Positions 45,810-56,016 of a stretch of 64,000 nucleotides of DNA are shown in pieces. The stretch comes from Cognaticolwellia beringensis. GTDB lineage: Bacteria > Pseudomonadota > Gammaproteobacteria > Enterobacterales > Alteromonadaceae. Every line of letters begins with the position of its first letter. Positions within the stretch are counted from its first letter, which is position 1. A program made the position numbers and the translations under genes. The stretch lies in contig NZ_CP020465.1 in assembly GCF_002076895.1 (NCBI RefSeq), positions 2,976,001-3,040,000 on the forward strand, in the 5' to 3' direction. Under the pieces are notes generated by a model, which saw only the letters and a program-made list of their open reading frames with translations, searched no databases and was not told the origin of the DNA.

Positions 45810-46826
45810 ATGTCTAAAAGTACTACATTACGCCATTTAGAAATGTTGAGAAAAATCCCATTATCACCAGGGAACCCCATAACGACGACTGCCTTACATC
45901 AACACCTAATAGATGAAGGGTTTGATGTTAGTAAACGCACTGTCGAAAGAGATTTAATTAAGCTTACGGATATAGGCGGGCTTTATTCTGAAGAAACAGC
46001 TGAAGGTTACGGTTGGGGTTGTATTCAAAATCACACGAGCAAGTTTAAAGGAATTCAACCGACCGAAGCGCTGATGTTGATTTTATCAGAAAAACTTTTG
46101 CTCAAGGTAATGCCGAGTGAGTATGCTACTCGAGCAGAGGTGCGAATAGCAGACGCTAAATGCACACTCAATTCAGATAATGCATATAGCAAATGGCAGG
46201 AAAAATTACAGGTAATTTCAGATGGCTATCCATTAATTAACAATAGTAAGTTTTTAGCTGAAAGTGAACGTAAAGTTATTTACGAGTGCGTGCTAAATGA
46301 AAACCAAATAAAGATTACTTATCAAGCAAAAGATAAAAAGGATGCGCTTCATTATTGTTTAAACCCCTTAGGAATAATCATTCGAGGGCAGAGCCATTAT
46401 CTGGTGGCGACTACAAAGAATAGCCCTGAAAACCCTAGGTTATTCTTATTTCATCGAATTAAAACAGCAGTAAAAAACTATACCGATGTGGAAGTTCCAC
46501 GTTCTTTTACTCTGCAAGAGTACTTCGCCAAAAATCCATCTGGCTGGTTATTGAAAACGAATAGCGAAATAGAATTAGTGGAATTAAAAGTAAAGGGATT
46601 TGCACTAGATACCCTCATAAACAATCAATTGGCAGATGATCAACAACTTGTGCAGACTTCAACTGAATGGACGAATGTGAAATTTAGTTGTATCCCAACC
46701 TATGACTTGGTTGCATGGATATTGCGATATGGTGCTGACGTCATATGTGTAGCGCCTGTTTATCTTAAACATAAGGTTATAAAAGTTTTACAACAATCAC
46801 TAGAGCAATATAAATATATAAAATAA
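45810..46826 (+). CDS. WYL-domain transcriptional regulator
   Basis: A 338-aa regulator: an N-terminal winged helix (about residues 1-65, TTALHQHLIDEGFDVSKRTVERDLIKL), a linker, a WYL domain (about 150-245, IKITYQAKDKKDALHYCLNPLGIIIRGQSHYLVA) and a WCX-type C-terminal end. Such proteins (e.g. BrxR, CapW) often repress defence operons and respond to nucleic acid or nucleotides. The paired operators upstream fit this. It is cotranscribed with the small gene before it and probably with the gene after it. Confidence 0.82.
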   Translation: MSKSTTLRHLEMLRKIPLSPGNPITTTALHQHLIDEGFDVSKRTVERDLIKLTDIGGLYSEETAEGYGWGCIQNHTSKFKGIQPTEALMLILSEKLLLKVMPSEYATRAEVRIADAKCTLNSDNAYSKWQEKLQVISDGYPLINNSKFLAESERKVIYECVLNENQIKITYQAKDKKDALHYCLNPLGIIIRGQSHYLVATTKNSPENPRLFLFHRIKTAVKNYTDVEVPRSFTLQEYFAKNPSGWLLKTNSEIELVELKVKGFALDTLINNQLADDQQLVQTSTEWTNVKFSCIPTYDLVAWILRYGADVICVAPVYLKHKVIKVLQQSLEQYKYIK

Positions 46827-46862
46827 CAATTAAATGTACTCCAGCTGTAAAAAGGGACCGAA

Positions 46863-47537
46863 ATGACAATATTTACAAAAGAATTATCTTCAATAGCACA
46901 TTACCAAAAATACCCGAACCTTATTCCCTGGATAGGGGATGGTTATGACGAGGCAAAATACAAGTTGCTCATTTTAGGAGAGAGTCACTATTTAGATAAA
47001 GATAGTCAGTACCATCATAATCCAGAAGAATGGTATGCAGGCGTTGATGTCAGTGCTTTTAAAGATTTAGGTTGGATGAAAACAGCAAACATTATACGAA
47101 ATGGACTAAAAGATGGTTGGAAAAAAAAGTCTAAGCTTATTTATAAAAATCTTTCTAAAGCTTTAATCGAATCTAAAGTTGAGGAGTTTGCTATTGAACA
47201 ACCTTTTCAGAAGGTATGTTATCTAAATTACTTTCAACGCCCGGCGGAAAAAACAGGTAAATCTATAGAAGTTTCTCCCATGGATTCGAAGGTAAGTGCA
47301 GATGTCGTAAGTGAAGTCACGGCTATAGTAAAGCCTGACATCGTTATTTTTTCAAGTACATTGGCTTGGAACCACGCTAAAAAATCTAACTTAATCTCTG
47401 AGTTAAAAGAAAGAGGTATAAAGTGTGCTCGTGTTCCTCATGCCGGTATGCCTTGGTGGAATAGAGTATCGAAAAAATACGATAATAAAACAGGAAAGTA
47501 TTATTTTATCGATTTTATAACGAGTGCTGTTAGCTAA
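46863..47537 (+). CDS. Uracil-DNA-glycosylase-superfamily-like protein (tentative)
   Basis: A 224-aa protein 36 bp after the WYL gene. The early LLILGESHYL and late RVPHAGMPWWN blocks resemble the hydrophobic strand and His-containing motifs of the uracil-DNA glycosylase fold, but the usual catalytic residues are not clear. No signal or membrane segment. Alternatives are an unrelated alpha/beta enzyme. Context suggests it is the effector or target gene of the WYL-controlled cluster. Confidence 0.45.
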   Translation: MTIFTKELSSIAHYQKYPNLIPWIGDGYDEAKYKLLILGESHYLDKDSQYHHNPEEWYAGVDVSAFKDLGWMKTANIIRNGLKDGWKKKSKLIYKNLSKALIESKVEEFAIEQPFQKVCYLNYFQRPAEKTGKSIEVSPMDSKVSADVVSEVTAIVKPDIVIFSSTLAWNHAKKSNLISELKERGIKCARVPHAGMPWWNRVSKKYDNKTGKYYFIDFITSAVS

Positions 47538-47951
47538 TTTCGTTATACGTTTTGATATACGTAATGTGAAATTCCGCTTAATTGTTTAAAGGGGGATTGA
47601 TGGAAAAAACATGTGCCAGTGTCAATCAATTACATTGCGTATACCATTCAATTACCTCAGCCCTGCCGCTCAAGAAGCGAGGAACGTATATGGACTCCTC
47701 TTGGATAGCAAGCCGTTTATAATAAATATCAAATGTATGTAGCAAGTTCACGTATATTCGGTTTCTGATGGGGAACTACCCCGAACCTTAATGGCTTAAT
47801 CCTCTGACAAAGCTCCTTAACGAGTACAATATATTAAAGTACCGTCGTTCCTCACAGGTTTTGCTTTGCGTGCGTTGATACAGTTTACATTATTATTTTA
47901 CGATTGCTTATACTCGGTTAACTTGGTTACTTTTTCAAGGTTTATCAAACA
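47538..47951. other. Intergenic region next to the IS110 fragment
   Basis: No gene. It lies downstream of a minus-strand IS110-type C-terminal fragment and may include the non-coding end of that element. Nothing firmer is seen. Confidence 0.35.
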
Positions 47952-48250
47952 CTACTGAGCTAAAGGTGTTCGATAATCTTCGCCATTTTTCAAAATAGCC
48001 CATGCCATTCTGACTAGCTTATTGGCGTAAGCAACCGCAGTTTTGTTTAAATGATTCTTCGTTAGTTGCTCTCTTATCCAACAACTCAACCCATCTTGCT
48101 TATTTTTAATTCTACTAACCACTGAACGTGCTCCGTGAACAAGTAAGGAGCGTAAACACCTATCACCTCGTTTCGTTATCCCTAATAATTTATTATTTCC
48201 ACCTGTTCCTGAATGCGCAGGAACCACACCAACACTCGCGCTGGCATCAT
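47952..48250 (-). pseudogene. IS110 family transposase, C-terminal fragment
   Basis: Only the conserved IS116/IS110/IS902 C-terminal region is left: VPAHSGTGGNNKLLGITKRGDRCLRSLLVHGARSVV and LNKTAVAYANKLVRMAWAIL. The DEDD catalytic N-terminal half is absent; homology fades at about 48250. About 90 residues remain from a typical 320-400. Confidence 0.78.
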
Positions 48251-48577
48251 GTAGTGGTTAGGTAAAATTAGCCAAGAATTTATAGATTTCATCTCACTCA
48301 GGGGGCGTTAGTGATATAGATAAATGCTGTTTACACCAGCTACCCTTGAAGGTAACGTACATAAAATTTGAGGCAATTGTTCTAATAATTAGGTCCGCTG
48401 TGTGGCAATAGTCGTCCATCAAAATGTAATCATCAGTTATTTCCCCTTTAATTGATGTTTCGTAATTCGTACTAATTTATATGCAGGCACGATACTATGA
48501 TCCAGTTCACGTATATTTCTTCTTTCTAAGAACCTTTATAAATAAGATGTAAATCGCACCATCTAGCGTCTTCTTGG
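48251..48577. other. Gene-free region left of IS1182 insertion
   Basis: No frame or repeat recognised in this 330-bp stretch; probably debris from older insertions. Confidence 0.35.
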
Positions 48578-48581
48578 TGCG

Positions 48582-50345
48582 CAGCCTGTGTGAAAACTCA
48601 TTATTGTAAGTTTTTACTATTGAGGTTTTATATCAGCACTTTATAAGGCTTCGCGTAGCGAAGCCGATATTTATGAATATCTATGCTTTATATTTTTTAT
48701 GAGTTCAAAATTGCTTATATTGACGCGTGTTTTGAACATATTTCAGTGTTTTAAAGAGAAACATAGCCCTTAGGCCGCCATCACTTCCTTCATCAACTTT
48801 TCTGCTCCAAAGATATTGAGCGTTCTTTTTAAATTATACGCCAATACATGCAAGTTCAATTCTGTACTGACATTTTTAAACCCTCTTGTTAAAAGGTGTG
48901 TGGCTCCTGCCCACAACTTAATCGTACCAAAGGGATGTTCAACCGTTTGTTTTCGTTGAAGCATCGCATCAGGCGTTGCCTTGAGCAAGGCTTCCATTTT
49001 TTCGATATCAGCTTCATGGATCCAACGTCTCATTCTTCTTGGGTCTTTTTTAGAACGGGTACATTGGCTTCGAATAGTACAATTTTTACAAGCCATACCA
49101 TTGAAGTAAATTTTGATATCTAACCCTCTTTCTATCGAATTTAATCGATGTTGAAGCTCATTGCCCGCAGGGCAAATATAAACATCATTATCTTGATTGT
49201 ATTGAAACAGAGACTTGTTAAAAATTCCCTTCTTTTCTGAGCCTGATGTATCGGTTTTTGGTACAAGAGTCGATACACCTAAATCATGAGTATCTTTAAT
49301 ATCTTGTCGGCTGTAATAACCCTTATCTGCCAATATTGTTGTAACACTTTTCCCTAACGCTTTAAGTGTCAGTTTGGTCATATTGCACAACTGCCCCCTA
49401 TCTGTTGTATTGGTGACTTCGTGAGCAACAATTAAATGATGTTTCGTATCCACAGCGCTTTGTATGTTATAGCAAATAGCTCGTGTCATGCCCTGTGTTT
49501 TCATCAAGCGAGAATCAGGATCGACTGTTGATACTTGTTTATCAGGATGATTATTGACGGCTAATTCCATCTCTTTTAGTTCAACGAGGTGTTGCTTTAA
49601 GAAATCTAATTTAGATTCAATATTAGCAATGTATTGTGATGTGTTCTCTTGTGAATCTGACTGTTCAAGCTTCAAAAAATAATTATTAATATGTTTTTCT
49701 ACTCGCTCAATATGAGACTTCATTTTACTTGGAGTGTAGTTTTTATCTTTGTTGTTGGATGCCTTAAACTTACTACCATCAATAGCAACAGTCGATTCAC
49801 TAAACATATTGAATTGATGGCATATTTGAACGAAGGTTTTACAGGTGTTTTTAATCCCACGATGGTTATCTTTTCTAAAGTCAGCAATTGTTTTGAAGTC
49901 TGGTGATAAACGCTCCGTGAGCCACATAAGTTCAACATTACGTTGTGTTTCTCGCTCTAGACAGCGTGATGACTGAATTCGGTTTAAATAACCATAGATA
50001 TAAATTTTGAGTAATACGGCGGGGTGATAACCAGGACGGCCAGTTGCTTTAGATTGAACACCTTTAAAACCAAGGCTTTCTAAATCTAATCCATCGACAA
50101 ATACATCAATTACTCTAACAGGATTTTCTTTAGCGACAAAATCTTCAAGTATTTCTGGAAAGAGGGTTGCTTGGGAGCGAGATGAACCTTTAATATGACG
50201 TGACATATAGCCAACATATAATCAATTAACCTAATGAATATTATAGCAAATATAGAGTGATTTATTATCTTGTTTTGAGATTGATTGATCATAAGTATTC
50301 GGTGCTTATTCGAAAAAGTGATCAAAACGTTTTCACACAGGCTGT
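48582..50345. mobile_element. Intact IS1182-type insertion sequence (1764 bp)
   Basis: Perfect 16-bp terminal inverted repeats, CAGCCTGTGTGAAAAC at 48582-48597 and GTTTTCACACAGGCTG at 50330-50345, enclose one transposase gene. The bases flanking both ends are TGCG (48578-48581 and 50346-50349), a 4-bp target duplication. The element is complete and the insertion looks recent. Confidence 0.88.
48770..50206 (-). CDS. IS1182 family transposase
   Basis: A full-length 478-aa DDE transposase. An N-terminal DUF772-like part (GRPGYHPAVLLKIYIYGYLNRIQSSRCLERE), the first catalytic Asp in VAIDGSKFKA, the second in LADKGYYS and the C-terminal HPFGTIKLWAG (with the Glu before it) are visible, as is the CxxC pair region ACKNCTIRSQC. 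Start ATG 50206. No stops or frameshifts. It lies within the 1764-bp element. Confidence 0.9.
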   Translation of the reverse strand: MSRHIKGSSRSQATLFPEILEDFVAKENPVRVIDVFVDGLDLESLGFKGVQSKATGRPGYHPAVLLKIYIYGYLNRIQSSRCLERETQRNVELMWLTERLSPDFKTIADFRKDNHRGIKNTCKTFVQICHQFNMFSESTVAIDGSKFKASNNKDKNYTPSKMKSHIERVEKHINNYFLKLEQSDSQENTSQYIANIESKLDFLKQHLVELKEMELAVNNHPDKQVSTVDPDSRLMKTQGMTRAICYNIQSAVDTKHHLIVAHEVTNTTDRGQLCNMTKLTLKALGKSVTTILADKGYYSRQDIKDTHDLGVSTLVPKTDTSGSEKKGIFNKSLFQYNQDNDVYICPAGNELQHRLNSIERGLDIKIYFNGMACKNCTIRSQCTRSKKDPRRMRRWIHEADIEKMEALLKATPDAMLQRKQTVEHPFGTIKLWAGATHLLTRGFKNVSTELNLHVLAYNLKRTLNIFGAEKLMKEVMAA

Positions 50346-50349
50346 GCGC

Positions 50350-50754
50350 ATTGAAGAAGTTACAAGTGACTATATAAATACTTCAGCTCCTAGCCAATTG
50401 CGGACATTAGCCTTTGCAAATTCAGGAGCATATTTAGGGCAATACTAGCCAAGATTTTCTGCTCACTTGTGGGGCTGACTTAAGCTCATAGTTGACGTAA
50501 CCATATGAAAAGTTTAGTGTCAGATTGGAGGGGTAAACGGTAAGTCAACACCTTCACTTTCAAAAGCAAGTGTAATATGAAGGCAGACAGTCACAGCGTT
50601 GATAGCAAATTATCAATAGGTAACAAAGGAGACGTTCGACAGTTGATTTTAGCTAAACATTGATAGTCGGCTGAATTAATCGCCTCAAGTTGACTTTTTC
50701 GCCAAATAGTAATTTACTTTAAGATTGCAATTAACATTACAGGTCATTTTTAAA
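50350..50754. other. Intergenic region right of IS1182
   Basis: About 400 bases without a gene. They carry the promoter region of the binding-protein gene; nothing else was recognised. Confidence 0.35.
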
Positions 50755-51534
50755 ATGAAATTAGGGTCAATATTTTTTACATTATTCAGCTTAATGTTGA
50801 TTTTTATTTCACATGCCAATGCAAAAACACACCATATTAAGTTTGCAGTTAATTCTCCGGGTACGGCACCTTATATTTATTACGATTTTATTTCTGGTAA
50901 GTACCAAGGCGTTGTTGTAGATTTTTTTGCGAGTTTAGAAGAGAGTGGTAGCTTTAAAGTGGAGTATTTAGACTCCAATAGAGCTCGAGCCGAAAAGATG
51001 CTGTCGCATGGAACTGCTGATATTTTCCTATCTTCGTCAGTGTGGCTAGAGCAACCAGAAAATTACCTTTTTAGTAATACTTTAATGTCCCACAACAGCT
51101 ATATGTACTCAACCTTTGCATTTAATCAGGCATTCAACCCTAACCAAAGCCAGCGTGCATCAATTTGCGCACGTCGTAATTTTACCTACCCGATACTGAG
51201 TCACTATTTTGACAACAATATGTTGATACGTGTTGACTCATCCTCTCAAACCACTATGGCAGTTATGTTGGCAAAAGGACGCTGTGATTTTGCAATAATG
51301 AGCGATGATAATGCGAGAACAATCATGTATAACTCTGAGTTTTGTGATATTGAATTTTATCAATCACCCAATGTCATCAGTGCGGTAGATATCTCATTTG
51401 TAATACGTCCTGAATTGAGTGATGTTAAAAAACAGGTTGACGAGCTATTAGCTATTTTTATAAGTTCGGGCAAACGAGATAAATCTGTGCAACAGCACGT
51501 TGGTATTCAAGTATTCCCTAAACGACTGTGCTGA
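50755..51534 (+). CDS. Periplasmic amino-acid-binding-like protein (SBP_bac_3)
   Basis: A 259-aa secreted protein: signal peptide ending SHANA, then a two-lobed substrate-binding fold (IKFAVNSPGTAPYIYYD, GKYQGVVVDFF, ADIFLSSSVW, and the second-lobe AKGRCDFAIMSDDNA). ATG 50755 was chosen over 50725 because the signal peptide begins there. No transporter genes adjoin it, so it may be a stand-alone sensor protein, as is common in Alteromonadales. Ligand unknown. Confidence 0.75.
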   Translation: MKLGSIFFTLFSLMLIFISHANAKTHHIKFAVNSPGTAPYIYYDFISGKYQGVVVDFFASLEESGSFKVEYLDSNRARAEKMLSHGTADIFLSSSVWLEQPENYLFSNTLMSHNSYMYSTFAFNQAFNPNQSQRASICARRNFTYPILSHYFDNNMLIRVDSSSQTTMAVMLAKGRCDFAIMSDDNARTIMYNSEFCDIEFYQSPNVISAVDISFVIRPELSDVKKQVDELLAIFISSGKRDKSVQQHVGIQVFPKRLC

Positions 51535-51834
51535 ACTCTACAGATAAAGCCAAAGGCATAACAAAACAGTTATCTTTGACGTATTTATAGTGTTAATAGC
51601 ACAAGTATTTAAAGTATACGTTTATGAATACATTTCTATTACAGTGGCTGTCAGTTGTATTAGTTGCAGATACTTGTCATGTGCTCAATTTTGACGACTG
51701 TCTTCTTCCTATTAAAACGTTAACTCCCCCCGACTATGACTGGCTCTGCATGGTACTTTGAAATCATCCCAATATAATAACTTTAACGACTATATTCGTA
51801 TCATTGAAGAAGGCGTCCTTGCCTTCAGTTTGAG
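51535..51834. other. Gene-free region
   Basis: About 300 bases between the binding protein and the integrase. No feature was recognised. Confidence 0.35.
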
Positions 51835-52457
51835 TTAAATATCGGTTGCTTCCGAAAGCTCAAGCGCATCATCTACTTCACGCCAAGATAACGAACCGTA
51901 CTTTCTAGTTTCGTATGCCCAAGTAATATTTGAACTGCTCTCAAATTTTTTGTTTTCTTATAGATTAAGGATGCTTTAGTTCGCCTCATGGTATGAGTGC
52001 CATATAATGTGAGATCTAAACCTATACTTGAAATCCATTTTTTAACGATCCTTGCATATTGACGAGTAGTTAAATGAAAATCTTTTTTTACTCTACTGCT
52101 AAACAAATAATCACCAGACCTAAGCGATTTTTGTGCTATCCATTCTTGCAGTGACTTTCTAGTTTTAGGGGTTAATTCAAATTGAACCGAACTACCTGTT
52201 TTCTGTTGAATAAGCATGGCTCTGGACTGAATAGTAGCTCCATGCGCAATATCCAAAACTTTTAGTTTAATAAAATCACAGGCGCGTAATTTACAGTCTA
52301 AAGCCAAATTAAACATCGTTAGTTCTCGCAGGTTATTATCCAGCTCTAACCGTATCCTAATTGACCATATTTCTTCGAGTTTAAGGGGAAGCTTTTGACC
52401 AACTAGTTTGCCTTTATTCCAGCAGGTGTTTCGTGAAGTTGATTTACTGTTATACAT
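51835..52457 (-). pseudogene. Small tyrosine recombinase with C-terminal frameshift
   Basis: A short integrase-like protein (about 195 residues visible from ATG 52457) with the catalytic residues: KLRACDF (Arg), THTMRRTKA (HxxR), ILLGHTKLESTVRYLGV (His, Tyr). The frame then ends at K-stop (51873), but the next frame continues EVDDALELSEATDI to TAA 51835-51837, the usual end of this family. One base is thus missing near 51880. Since the Tyr precedes the lesion, some activity may remain. Confidence 0.7.
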
Positions 52458-52657
52458 AATAGTGCTCCTTTCTTGAAGGGACTATAGTATGGCTTGATAC
52501 ACTAAAATTTATTTATAGCAGACATTATGCGTGTGTAAGAGAAGAATGCTTCTCTTAGCCACTAGCCGACATTAGCTTTAACCTCTCACCTAGGCTATTA
52601 ACCACATCCCAATCCTCACTTCATCTATTAATACAGGGGTATACCGCTGTATTGATA

Positions 52658-53110
52658 GGTTTCACAAGACATTTATAAGCATGTTTGGAGCCAATTTGGT
52701 TGATAGTTTCCATATCGACTTAACCTGTTGCTAAGATGATGGGAATATTCACATTGATCTTCAACACCGCCTCGATTAATTTAATCCCCGTCATTAATGG
52801 CATCAACTGTTCCGTTAGAAGAAGGTCATAGCCTTGAGGGCTATTTTAAATAGTGCTAAAGCTTCACTGCCATTCTCGGCTGTTGTCACAACATCCCCTG
52901 AAGACTCCAAGTGTTCACGATATAAAATACGAAGATCTTCTTCATCCTCAGCAATCAAAATATTACCTTTTCCGACATGTTCATTTGAAAGCTAGGGCTT
53001 TTCATTCAGTGGTGCATCAAATGTTTTTGGCTGTTAAATGGTAAACTCGACACCATTTTTCTTGTTGTTTATACCAAAATATCTAGCTAGACCAAAAGCA
53101 GCTGAGGGGA
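52658..53110 (-). pseudogene. Decayed hybrid histidine kinase tail (HATPase end plus receiver domain)
   Basis: Minus strand: AAFGLARYFGINNKKNGVEFTI (end of a kinase ATPase domain), stops, then GNILIAEDEEDLRILYREHLESSGDVVTTAENGSEALALF, a frameshift, and LLTEQLMPLMTGIKLIEAVLK..IPIILATG followed by a stop. The receiver's phospho-acceptor Asp is replaced by Glu (LLTEQLMP). Stops and a frameshift show it is dead. Confidence 0.7.
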
Positions 53111-53115
53111 GTAAC

Positions 53116-55308
53116 TTATGTGGGTGCTAACTGAGAACAAAACATAAAATTATTCTTACCTGTGCGCTTTACATTGTATAAAGCATTATCTGCATGTTTG
53201 AGTAGCAACATACAACTCTCTCCATTTTCTGGATAAATAGATATACCTATACTCGCACCCACAACTAACTCTGTATCATAATATTTAATGGGAAGATTGA
53301 CTTGGCTAATGATTTTTCTTGCTAGTGTCACTACATCTTCTTTGGCTTTTACATCAGTCATAATGACTACGAATTCGTCACCGCCAAAACGCGAAACCGT
53401 ATCTTCTCTTCGAATGGCACTTGATAATCTTTTACCTATGTTTTTGAGTACAATATCTCCGGCATCATGGCCAGATGAATCATTGAGCTGCTTGAAGCCA
53501 TCTAAGTCAATAAAGAGTACGGCTGCCATTTGCTTGGAGCGAATAGCACCGTTTATTGCCATTTCAAACCTGTCTTCTAATAAACGCCGTGTCGGCAAAT
53601 CCGTGAGTGAATCGTGATTAGCTAAGTGACTGAGCTGCTCTTCCAATAGCTCGCGTTGTTCAATTTCTTTCGTTAATTTTCTATTAATTCTCATGAATAT
53701 AAATATAATCATGAATAACAATGTTAAAATTGGAATGCTCCACTTCAAAATTGTTTTAAGCTGAGTCCCTTCCTGTACACGCACAGCTAACCAATTATTT
53801 GCAATTTTCGATTTGGTCTTTGCATCCATACTGTCCAATGTTTTATTCAAAATAGGAATTAATGGCTCTAGACCCAATCTCACTGCCATCGATATTTCAA
53901 CTTTGTATGGCGTGAATGATGCAACAATCAAATCAAAATAATTATTTTTGTCCATGAAATGATTTATGACAGCCAATGAATCCATATAAGCGTCCAGTTC
54001 ACCGTCATTAACAAGCTGGAGGCCCTCTTCTGGCGATGAAACGTCCACTATTTCTATATTTTGATAGTCCTTGGCGAGTAGTTCAGCAAAAACATATCCC
54101 GAGACGATTCCCACCTTTTTGCCATCGAAACTATTCATTGATTCTGTATAAAACTCGCCCTTTTTTGTGACCATAACAGACGAAAATTTAAAGTATGGCT
54201 TGGTGAACAACATTGACTTATCACGCTTGGCCGAACGTACCACGTTTGACATAACATCAATCTCATCAGCTTTTAATTGTTCAAACGATTCACTCCATGT
54301 CATATCCTCTACAACGTTTAAGTTTATTTTCAGTTTCTGAGAAATAAAATCGATATAGTCAGCAGAAATTCCACTGTGACTGTTATTCTTATCAATGAAT
54401 TCAAATGGATAAGAGTTTTGGTCTATACCTAGAGTAAAAGAAGAGTGAGCTTGCAGCCAGTTGCGTTCAGATTGAGTCAACACGTCTAAATAAGAATTAC
54501 TGTTAAAAAATGATGTAGTGTTAGGTAACCACTTTTTTTCTATAGCAACTAGTGCTTTAATGGGGATATTCTCAAACCCACGATTTATCTCTTTGAGCAA
54601 TAAGGGTTGCCCCTTGGCGACAACAGCATGTACTAAGTTCGTTGCCCCCTCAACGGTATTTGATTCTAATACACCTGCTAATCCCATTTTAGCCAACAAA
54701 GAATATAGAGCAGGCGATTCATTAAATATGGCTTGTATATCATTGTTCATTAAAGCATGAATACTCGATTCACTTTGATACGGAACGACCGTAATGTTTG
54801 GGTAATTATCTAGAATGTATTGCTCATGATAGGAGCTTAATGGCACGGCGACTTTCATCCCGTCAAATTGCTTTAAGTTTCTTTTATTATCACCTTTCTT
54901 GTGGTACACAATACTCGATTTTACGCTGTGTATAGGAACAGAAAAGTCAGCCCATCGCTGCCGAGCTTCATTTTTAAACAAACCTGAATGCACGGCATTA
55001 TGCGACTTTACCTGAAGCAAACCTTCTTTCAATTCCTTGGTGATAAAATTAATAGGGGTCCCTGTCGTGACTGACCACAAATTCCATAAATCAATATATA
55101 AACCCGCAGGCTGTCCGTTAGGTAATGTAAACCAAAGGGGATGATGGTCATTGTGAACTATTATATTAAGTTCACGTTTTGTGTCCGCGACTGGTAGTTC
55201 GTTTTTTGCGCAGACGCCAACAGCAAACAATAAAATTAAAAGTGTAAGTGCGGTGTAAAGTAGAAAATGACGACCTGATCTTATGAAAAAAAAACTAAGG
55301 TTAATCAC
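53116..55308 (-). CDS. Diguanylate cyclase with two periplasmic binding-protein domains
   Basis: A 730-aa membrane sensor: signal/anchor helix (about residues 8-33), two tandem SBP_bac_3 domains (about 45-265 and 290-510; the second shows FTLGIDQNSYPFEF and DVMSNVVRSAKRD), a membrane helix (about 515-537) and a GGDEF domain with an intact RFGGDEF (about 638-642) and RxxD inhibitory site (RRED). It should make c-di-GMP in response to a periplasmic ligand. Start GTG 55308 with AAAGGA six bases upstream. A dead kinase tail lies just downstream. Confidence 0.88.
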   Translation of the reverse strand: MINLSFFFIRSGRHFLLYTALTLLILLFAVGVCAKNELPVADTKRELNIIVHNDHHPLWFTLPNGQPAGLYIDLWNLWSVTTGTPINFITKELKEGLLQVKSHNAVHSGLFKNEARQRWADFSVPIHSVKSSIVYHKKGDNKRNLKQFDGMKVAVPLSSYHEQYILDNYPNITVVPYQSESSIHALMNNDIQAIFNESPALYSLLAKMGLAGVLESNTVEGATNLVHAVVAKGQPLLLKEINRGFENIPIKALVAIEKKWLPNTTSFFNSNSYLDVLTQSERNWLQAHSSFTLGIDQNSYPFEFIDKNNSHSGISADYIDFISQKLKINLNVVEDMTWSESFEQLKADEIDVMSNVVRSAKRDKSMLFTKPYFKFSSVMVTKKGEFYTESMNSFDGKKVGIVSGYVFAELLAKDYQNIEIVDVSSPEEGLQLVNDGELDAYMDSLAVINHFMDKNNYFDLIVASFTPYKVEISMAVRLGLEPLIPILNKTLDSMDAKTKSKIANNWLAVRVQEGTQLKTILKWSIPILTLLFMIIFIFMRINRKLTKEIEQRELLEEQLSHLANHDSLTDLPTRRLLEDRFEMAINGAIRSKQMAAVLFIDLDGFKQLNDSSGHDAGDIVLKNIGKRLSSAIRREDTVSRFGGDEFVVIMTDVKAKEDVVTLARKIISQVNLPIKYYDTELVVGASIGISIYPENGESCMLLLKHADNALYNVKRTGKNNFMFCSQLAPT

Positions 55309-55552
55309 AGTAATTCCTTTCAGTGGATTTTCTTACACTAATGGTTTTTTCTTCATCAAGTGAATTAATTGCTTTATAACCAATAGAGTTATGTTGATTG
55401 GCTTCTTGAATTTCCAACTGAGATATCAAGCTGAATATTGATAATATAAACACAATTCCAAACACAATCAATTTTTCGATGCAATCAACTTGTTCGGTAT
55501 GTTCGTTCCGTGGTGTGGGCGAAAAATTCCTGTATATCGCGATGACATAAAA
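55301..55552 (-). other. Open frame upstream of and overlapping the cyclase start
   Basis: A minus-strand frame open from about 55552 contains a hydrophobic helix (LIVFGIVFILSIFSLIS) and a polar tail (EIQEANQHNSIGYKAINSLDEEKT), and ends TGTGATTAA, overlapping the cyclase GTG. No ATG/GTG/TTG with a ribosome site precedes the helix. It may be a small membrane-protein remnant or chance. Confidence 0.3.
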
Positions 55553-56016
55553 CTAATAGACCAATTTTGACCTCATTATTTGCATTACAAAAAGAGTAAA
55601 GGCTGCCCAGTCAACCCAAAAGGAACATTATTCTGATCACTTTGGGATGCAAATTAACATCAACGCTAACGTCCGCTATCGTTTCATTGTTAACATTGAG
55701 CTAGTGATTATTAGAGACTTCTTCAGCTAGCCATAAGCGGAAGTAGAGTATTCATCAACACAGTTCAGGTCATGCCACAAACCGGTCTAAATTATTAGAG
55801 CAAAAAACTCCATTTTTATGTCAGCTATTTTCAATGATTACTGACATTAGCAGTATTTTCTATGGTGTTAACGCCTCTTGGTATACAAACTCCAAACTTG
55901 GGTTGATGAAGCGACCATCACATCATTACAGATCAACTCACGGCAAAATCTGTGCCTGCCATAATTTAACCAGAAGAAACTATATTCTTTTTATTATCAT
56001 GATTTAGAAACATGCT
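55553..56016. other. Gene-free region
   Basis: About 460 bases with no recognisable gene; the regulator at 56017 points towards it. Confidence 0.35.
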
